NCBI GenBank assembly: GCA_016935885.1
Contig: JAFGQA010000437.1
Span: 1-10,653, forward strand
Reading direction: 5' to 3'
Length of the DNA: 10,653 nucleotides
Source of the DNA: Phycisphaerae bacterium
GTDB taxonomy: Bacteria > Planctomycetota > Phycisphaerae > UBA1845 > UTPLA1
Shown: positions 7,415 to 10,653 of the stretch, piece after piece
How positions within the stretch are numbered: the first letter of the stretch is position 1
Layout: every line of letters starts with the position of its first letter
Translations under genes and position numbers: made by a program
Notes under the pieces: generated by a model
Seen by the model: the letters and a program-made list of their open reading frames with translations, nothing else
What the model was told of the DNA's origin: nothing
Database searches by the model: none

Positions 7415-7496
7415 GTTGCCCGATCCCTGCGGCGGTCGCGGCGTGCGCCGCGGGAACCTGTACGAAGCTGCCGCTGAACGCAGATCTTTACTTGGC

Positions 7497-7533
7497 AGAA
7501 TCGGCTGTGTGGGCGGGCCGCACAGCCGATTCT
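7497..7533 (+). terminator. Perfect 13-bp hairpin after the protease gene
   Basis: AGAATCGGCTGTG (7497-7509) is exactly complementary to CACAGCCGATTCT (7521-7533) with an 11-nt loop. It starts 83 nt after the protease stop and ends about 150 nt before the DUF6599 start. No T-run follows, so it could be a Rho-independent-like terminator, a 3'-end stabiliser, or an inverted operator for the next gene. Confidence 0.5.
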
Positions 7534-7548
7534 CTACATTGGGCTTGG

Positions 7549-7577
7549 TTGACTCCGACTTCGATCCGTTTGACAAT
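7549..7577 (+). promoter_or_regulatory. Candidate promoter for the DUF6599 gene
   Basis: TTGACT (7549-7554) and GACAAT (7572-7577) are 17 bp apart, just after the hairpin and 110 bp before the DUF6599 start. The -35 box is good and the -10 box is weak (4 of 6). An overlapping exact TTGACA at 7570-7575 has no acceptable -10 partner. Confidence 0.3.
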
Positions 7578-7686
7578 TCCGATGATGTACGCGATCAACC
7601 TTGTTCGAGGTTGGCCATCGCGGTTGCGCCGGCCGCGGCGGCGCGGCCCCAACGTCTTGCCTGAAGCAGGAGGATGAAGACGGGCC

Positions 7687-8805
7687 ATGCCCACGTTGTT
7701 CGCACGGCGATACATGCGACAGCCGGAAGCAGTGGGGACGACCGAGAAGGTGCTCGGGATCGTGTTGCTGCTTCTGTTGGTGGGGATCGTCGCCGCTTAC
7801 GTATGGCAATCGATGACCAATGAGGAGTACCTGTTCAGCATCGGCGAGGCGGTCGAGCAGGGACAGGAAGAATCGCGAGACGCCCCCATCCGCATGAGCG
7901 ATGATGACACGGCCGCCCCGCTGTCCACCAGCGTTGGTGAGGAGACGGCCCGCGCGCCTGCCACGACATCAGAGGTGGGCGTGGAAGGCCCATTTCCTGA
8001 AAGCGCCGCGCCGGGCTGGCGGGCTCCTGTGCAGGTGTCTCGCTTCACGCCGGACAATCTGTACCAGAAGATCGACGGCCGGGCCGACTTGTACCTGCAA
8101 TTCCATGTGGTCGGATTGACCTTCGGGGCCTACTGCCACGAAACCGATCGCCAACGGATGATCGACGTCTACTGGTACGACATGGGCACGCCGGAGAATG
8201 CGCTGGGCGCCTATCGATCCGAGGCGCCGGAAGGTGCCACGCCTGTGTCAATCGGCCGGGACGGCTACGAAGTGGACGGGGCGGTCTTCTTCATAAAGGG
8301 CTCGCAATACGTGCAGATCCTGCCGGGGACGCCGGACGAGAGTGACGGCGCGGCGGCACGGCAAATCGCCACGCGCATCGGCGAGGCGATTGAGGCCGGC
8401 AGCCAGGACCCGTGGGCCACCGACGCTCTGCCTCGCAAAGGGCGTGTCTCGGATTCGCTTGAGTACATGGCGGAGGATGTCTTCGGCCTCGATTTCTTGA
8501 AGGACGTCTTCACCGCCGAATACGACCTGGAAGGCGAGCGGATGACACTGTTCATCCATCGAGCCGGAGATGGCGCGGCGGCGAGACAAGTGCTCGATCA
8601 ATACGTGGGCTACTTCGAGGAGTACGGGAATGTGGTCTGGAAGGACGCGGACGATTCGCGCCGGATCGTGGCCGGAGAGGCAACCGGTGTGATCGACGTG
8701 GTCTTCGCAAAGGGGCGGTATGTCGGCGGCGTCGCCGGCGCGGAGAACCTGGAGGCGGCCAAACGGGCGGCGACTGCATTCTACGATGGATTGGCCGTGC
8801 CTTGA
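7687..8805 (+). CDS. Single-pass membrane-anchored DUF6599 family protein
   Basis: This is a 372-residue protein. A short basic N-terminus (RRYMRQ) precedes one transmembrane helix at ~22-40 (VLGIVLLLLLVGIVAAYVW), then a low-complexity acidic/Thr/Ala linker to ~110, then a folded domain. I assign that domain to DUF6599 from RFTPDNLYQKIDGRADLYL (~119-137), the IDVYWYDMGTPENALGAY segment and the GAVFFIKGSQYVQI strand pair. A second half, ~245-370, has a related alpha/beta look. DUF6599 has no established biochemical activity. Topology suggests the domain faces the periplasm. No catalytic residue cluster or cofactor motif is visible. ATG at 7687 is preceded by AGGAGG at 7668-7673, 13 nt away, which is long; an out-of-frame ATG lies directly after that site. 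The gene is on the same strand as the downstream Tat-exported DUF362 gene. Confidence 0.75.
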   Translation: MPTLFARRYMRQPEAVGTTEKVLGIVLLLLLVGIVAAYVWQSMTNEEYLFSIGEAVEQGQEESRDAPIRMSDDDTAAPLSTSVGEETARAPATTSEVGVEGPFPESAAPGWRAPVQVSRFTPDNLYQKIDGRADLYLQFHVVGLTFGAYCHETDRQRMIDVYWYDMGTPENALGAYRSEAPEGATPVSIGRDGYEVDGAVFFIKGSQYVQILPGTPDESDGAAARQIATRIGEAIEAGSQDPWATDALPRKGRVSDSLEYMAEDVFGLDFLKDVFTAEYDLEGERMTLFIHRAGDGAAARQVLDQYVGYFEEYGNVVWKDADDSRRIVAGEATGVIDVVFAKGRYVGGVAGAENLEAAKRAATAFYDGLAVP

Positions 8806-8871
8806 TTCGGGTTTCGGAGGGCACGGGCACGCGACAACGCGTCTCGCCGTCAAGCTCGCCCGCGTGAACGG

Positions 8872-9057
8872 CTACAGCCATGGCAGCCCGTGGTAGAAGG
8901 AAGACAGCGGTTCGGCAACGCCGTTCCTGACCGTGAAAACCACCGGCTTTGGCGCCGGTGCCACAGTTTTGCCATTGACTGATAGCCCACGGGCCAGGAC
9001 CGCCCCGTCAGCCGTCGACGTCAAACTGCACCGTTTCTCAGCGACGGTCTTGCCCAT
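8872..9057 (-). CDS. Doubtful 61-residue ORF overlying repeat copy 1
   Basis: On the minus strand a frame from ATG (MGKTVAEKRC ...) to a TAG contains the peptide GKTVAPAPKPVVFTVRNGV, which the second repeat copy also encodes. It lies wholly between the DUF6599 and DUF362 genes and runs against them. I recognise no protein family. Ribosome binding is poor (GTGGGGCAAC before the ATG) and third-position bias is mixed. It may be a small gene, a decayed fragment of a longer repeated gene, or a side effect of the repeat. Confidence 0.2.
   Translation of the reverse strand: MGKTVAEKRCSLTSTADGAVLARGLSVNGKTVAPAPKPVVFTVRNGVAEPLSSFYHGLPWL
8899..8974. repeat. 76-bp direct repeat, copy 1 (upstream of DUF362 gene)
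   Basis: This segment matches 10482-10557 at 72 of 76 positions without gaps. Weaker similarity extends outwards to about 8883 and 8988. It contains an inverted repeat, CACCGGC / GCCGGTG, around a 6-nt loop (8941-8960), and ends in CCACAGTTTTGCCA. It lies in the gap between the DUF6599 and DUF362 genes. The differences are at 8903 and in the TTCGGCAAC, GCCGTTCC and GGCTTTGG stretches. Confidence 0.9.
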
Positions 9058-9134
9058 GTTGCCCCACGAACACATGATGAACGCTTGTGGTCCGCAGGTT
9101 TGGCCGTTGTACCGGCGGGGAGGCTGGACGGGAC

Positions 9135-10274
9135 GTGAGTGACACGCTTTTGACACGTCGGGAGTTGCTGGCCCGGGGGGCCGGGGCGGTTGCCGTGGCC
9201 GGTGTGGCGGCGGCGGGCGGGTACATGCTGTACGACCCGAAAGGTGACGCCGGCCTCCGCAAGCCGTCGGATGTCACCTTGCGATTGAAGGACTACTTCG
9301 CCGAGATAGATTTTCCGGCAGCCAGCCCACGGATCAGCGTGGCGACGGGTAGCGAACAGGCGGTCGCGACGGGCAGCGATGAGGCCGTGGCAGCGCGCAG
9401 GAGGCAGGCCGTCGAGAAGATGGTTCGCGCCGCCGTCGGCGGACTGGACGCGTCGGCCGGCATGGGGCGGTTCGTCTCCAAGGGTGACGTGGTGCTGATC
9501 AAGCCGAACGTCGGGTTCGACCGCCCGCCGCACCTGGGCGCGACGACCAACCCGGACGTGCTCCGAGCGGTGATCCGACTGTGCGACGACGCTGGTGCCC
9601 GCGAGGTCATCGTTGCGGACAATCCGATCGAGGCGCCGGAGGCGTGCTTCGCCAGATCGCAGATCGGGCGGGTTGCCGAGGAGACGGGCGCCCGTGTCAT
9701 CCTGCCGTCAGGGGCCAGCTTCGAGACGCTGGTCATTCGCGACGGCCGGCCGGACGCCAGCCGGGGCGAGGCGCTGGGCCGTTGGCAGGTGTTCTACCGC
9801 CCGTTGGCCGAGGCGACCAAGGTCATCGGTGTGGCGCCGATCAAGGACCACAACCTGTGCGGTGCGTCGATGAACTTGAAGAACTGGTACGGCCTGCTGG
9901 GCGGTCGGCGAAACCAGTTTCATCAGGCAATACACGACATCGTCAGCGACCTGGGTATGATGATGAGCCCGACGCTGGTCATCGCCGACGGCACGCGTGT
10001 GATGATGCGAAACGGGCCGACCGGCGGGCGGACCAGCGACGTGAAGCCAGGCGGCGAATGGGGTCGGCCGGCGATCGTCGCGTCAGTGGATCCCGTGGCG
10101 TGCGACGCGTGGTGCTATCGACACTTGTTGGGCCGCGATCCTGCGAAGCTGACGTATCTCGATTTGGCGCACAGGAAGATCCAAGCGGAGATTGCGGGAG
10201 GACGGCGGCGCTTCGGCGAGCGCGACTGGCAGGTGTATGATCGTCAAGGCAAAGTTATTATTACAGATGTATAG
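9135..10274 (+). CDS. Tat-exported DUF362 family protein
   Basis: This 379-residue protein carries a twin-arginine signal: TRRELLARGAG with Arg8-Arg9, then a weakly hydrophobic Ala/Gly/Val stretch to ~29 (GAVAVAGVAAAGG). The body matches DUF362: GDVVLIKPNVGF with the family KPN motif, TNPDVLRAVIRLCDDAGA, VIVADNP, VIGVAPIKDHNLCGASMNL, a long helical region, and SVDPVACDAW near the end. DUF362 is structurally undefined in function; some members carry ferredoxin-type 4Fe-4S clusters, but no CxxCxxC cluster is present here. Tat export suggests folding in the cytoplasm before export, possibly with a cofactor. The start is GTG at 9135, with GGGGAGG 11 nt upstream; a frame opening at 9087 adds 16 residues ahead of the Tat motif and is less likely. 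An in-frame tandem duplication lies at residues ~69-84. It is flanked on both sides by a 76-bp direct repeat. Confidence 0.82.
   Translation: MSDTLLTRRELLARGAGAVAVAGVAAAGGYMLYDPKGDAGLRKPSDVTLRLKDYFAEIDFPAASPRISVATGSEQAVATGSDEAVAARRRQAVEKMVRAAVGGLDASAGMGRFVSKGDVVLIKPNVGFDRPPHLGATTNPDVLRAVIRLCDDAGAREVIVADNPIEAPEACFARSQIGRVAEETGARVILPSGASFETLVIRDGRPDASRGEALGRWQVFYRPLAEATKVIGVAPIKDHNLCGASMNLKNWYGLLGGRRNQFHQAIHDIVSDLGMMMSPTLVIADGTRVMMRNGPTGGRTSDVKPGGEWGRPAIVASVDPVACDAWCYRHLLGRDPAKLTYLDLAHRKIQAEIAGGRRRFGERDWQVYDRQGKVIITDV
9339..9386 (+). repeat. In-frame 24-bp tandem duplication in the DUF362 gene
   Basis: Two adjacent 24-bp units encode VATGSEQA and VATGSDEA. The units differ at 5 of 24 bases, 3 of them synonymous, so this is an older duplication kept in frame. 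It lies between the signal peptide and the conserved DUF362 core, in what looks like a flexible linker. Confidence 0.7.
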
Positions 10275-10370
10275 ATGCGCAGGTTGCGTTGACCGGACGC
10301 ACGCGGCTACGCGGCTGGAGCTTGTACGACTGCCAAGATGTGTCGATGCACAGGTTCCGTTGCGCCGACG
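10274..10370. repeat. Degenerate 26-bp direct repeat pair after the DUF362 gene
   Basis: Units at 10274-10299 (GATGCGCAGGTTGCGTTG ...) and 10345-10370 (GATGCACAGGTTCCGTTG ...) match at 21 of 26 positions. The first overlaps the DUF362 stop codon. No function is evident. Confidence 0.4.
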
Positions 10371-10653
10371 TCCTATCAACTGGCCCGCATGTGTTAGGCG
10401 TTCAAATGGCGCGGCACGCGAGCACCGTTTCTGCGAGGCGCCGGATGTTGAGGTACGACGGTTAGCGGCCCGTCACAAAAGGGAAAACAGCGGTTCGGAA
10501 ACGCCATTCCTGACCGTGAAAACCACCGGCTTGGGCGCCGGTGCCACAGTTTTGCCACGGGCTGTTAGGCCCATCTTCGACAGCGGCATTTTGCATCTCT
10601 TGCGTTGACAAACGGTTACGTTTCTCGGTTCGGGCCTTGGCACTACGCTTCCC
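10275..10653. other. Terminal intergenic region, no supported gene
   Basis: No frame here looks like a real gene. The plus-strand open frame crossing it begins inside the DUF362 gene in another frame and is judged a shadow. The region holds the degenerate 26-bp repeat pair and the second copy of the 76-bp repeat. A 33-codon minus-strand frame at 10473-10574 (MGLTARGKTV ...) covers that repeat. No convincing terminator follows the DUF362 stop. Confidence 0.5.
10482..10557. repeat. 76-bp direct repeat, copy 2 (downstream of DUF362 gene)
   Basis: This is the partner of 8899-8974 in the same orientation, offset by exactly 1583 bp, with 4 mismatches and no gaps. It keeps the CACCGGC / GCCGGTG stem and the CCACAGTTTTGCCA end. 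On the minus strand it encodes GKTVAPAPKPVVFTVRNGV like copy 1, here in a frame starting with ATG at 10574 and stopping at 10473. Confidence 0.9.

Noticed and set aside
6536..7576. Minus-strand open frame of 346 residues opposite the C-terminal half of the protease
   Set aside because: It is opposite the Ig-like, jelly-roll and dockerin modules, whose motifs are plain on the plus strand; the frame is a by-product of G/C-ending codons.
8248..8853. Minus-strand open frame of 201 residues opposite the DUF6599 gene
   Set aside because: Shadow of the DUF6599 coding frame; no family signature and atypical composition.
9029..9039. GCACCGTTTCT shared with the stretch near 10423-10433
   Set aside because: The match is 11 bp with unrelated flanks and a different offset from the 76-bp repeats; chance is adequate.
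8899..10557. CRISPR-like arrangement of repeats
   Set aside because: There are only two copies 1.5 kb apart with a gene between them, and no cas genes; this is not an array.
10192..10608. Plus-strand open frame of 138 residues running past the DUF362 stop
   Set aside because: It starts inside the DUF362 gene in a different frame, has no ribosome binding site or family match, and runs across both repeat types.
10605..10610. Exact TTGACA -35 box near the right edge
   Set aside because: No acceptable -10 box lies 16-18 bp downstream, and the following gene is outside the window. A TTGGCAC nearby resembles a sigma54 -24 element but lacks the GC of the -12 element.

Overview
The window reads as chromosomal DNA of a high-GC (about 60-65% by eye) bacterium of the Planctomycetota, most likely the Phycisphaerae/Sedimentisphaerae side. 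The grounds are a PEP-CTERM sorted protein, a secreted C25 protease ending in a type I dockerin, a DUF6599 protein and a Tat-exported DUF362 protein, all set in long non-coding gaps that hold short repeats. The taxonomic placement is inferred from gene content and was not tested by search.

Layout, left to right. (1) Positions 2-709 (+): the 3' part of a gene for a protein with a Clp N-terminal domain and a UVR-like helix pair but no AAA+ ATPase. (2) Positions 710-1050: a convergent gap with hairpins and repeat-like sequence. (3) Positions 1051-2178 (-): a fold-type I, class V PLP enzyme with an intact Schiff-base lysine, starting at a GTG with a good ribosome binding site. (4) Positions 2438-3523 (-): a secreted PEP-CTERM protein of unknown function. 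(5) Positions 3524-4549: a 1-kb divergent gap with a doubtful small membrane ORF, a good sigma70-like promoter and a possible RNA pseudoknot in the leader. (6) Positions 4550-7414 (+): a gingipain-type (C25) cysteine protease with signal peptide, propeptide, catalytic domain, a BACON/Ig-like domain, a jelly-roll-like domain and a C-terminal dockerin. (7) Positions 7687-8805 (+): a single-pass membrane protein with a DUF6599 domain. (8) Positions 9135-10274 (+): a DUF362 protein with a twin-arginine signal. (9) Positions 10275-10653: a non-coding tail.

Most recognisable products act outside the cytoplasm: a surface or secreted protease, a PEP-CTERM envelope protein, a membrane-anchored DUF6599 protein and a Tat substrate. 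DUF6599 and DUF362 lie on the same strand and may work together, but about 330 bp separates them and no pathway can be read from the sequence.

The most unusual structural signal is a 76-bp near-identical direct repeat (72 of 76 positions) that brackets the DUF362 gene at 8899-8974 and 10482-10557. Read on the minus strand, both copies encode the same short peptide. I found no CRISPR array, tRNA, rRNA, transposase gene, phage gene or recognisable defence system. There is no strong case for a wholly new biological system here, only several modest leads.
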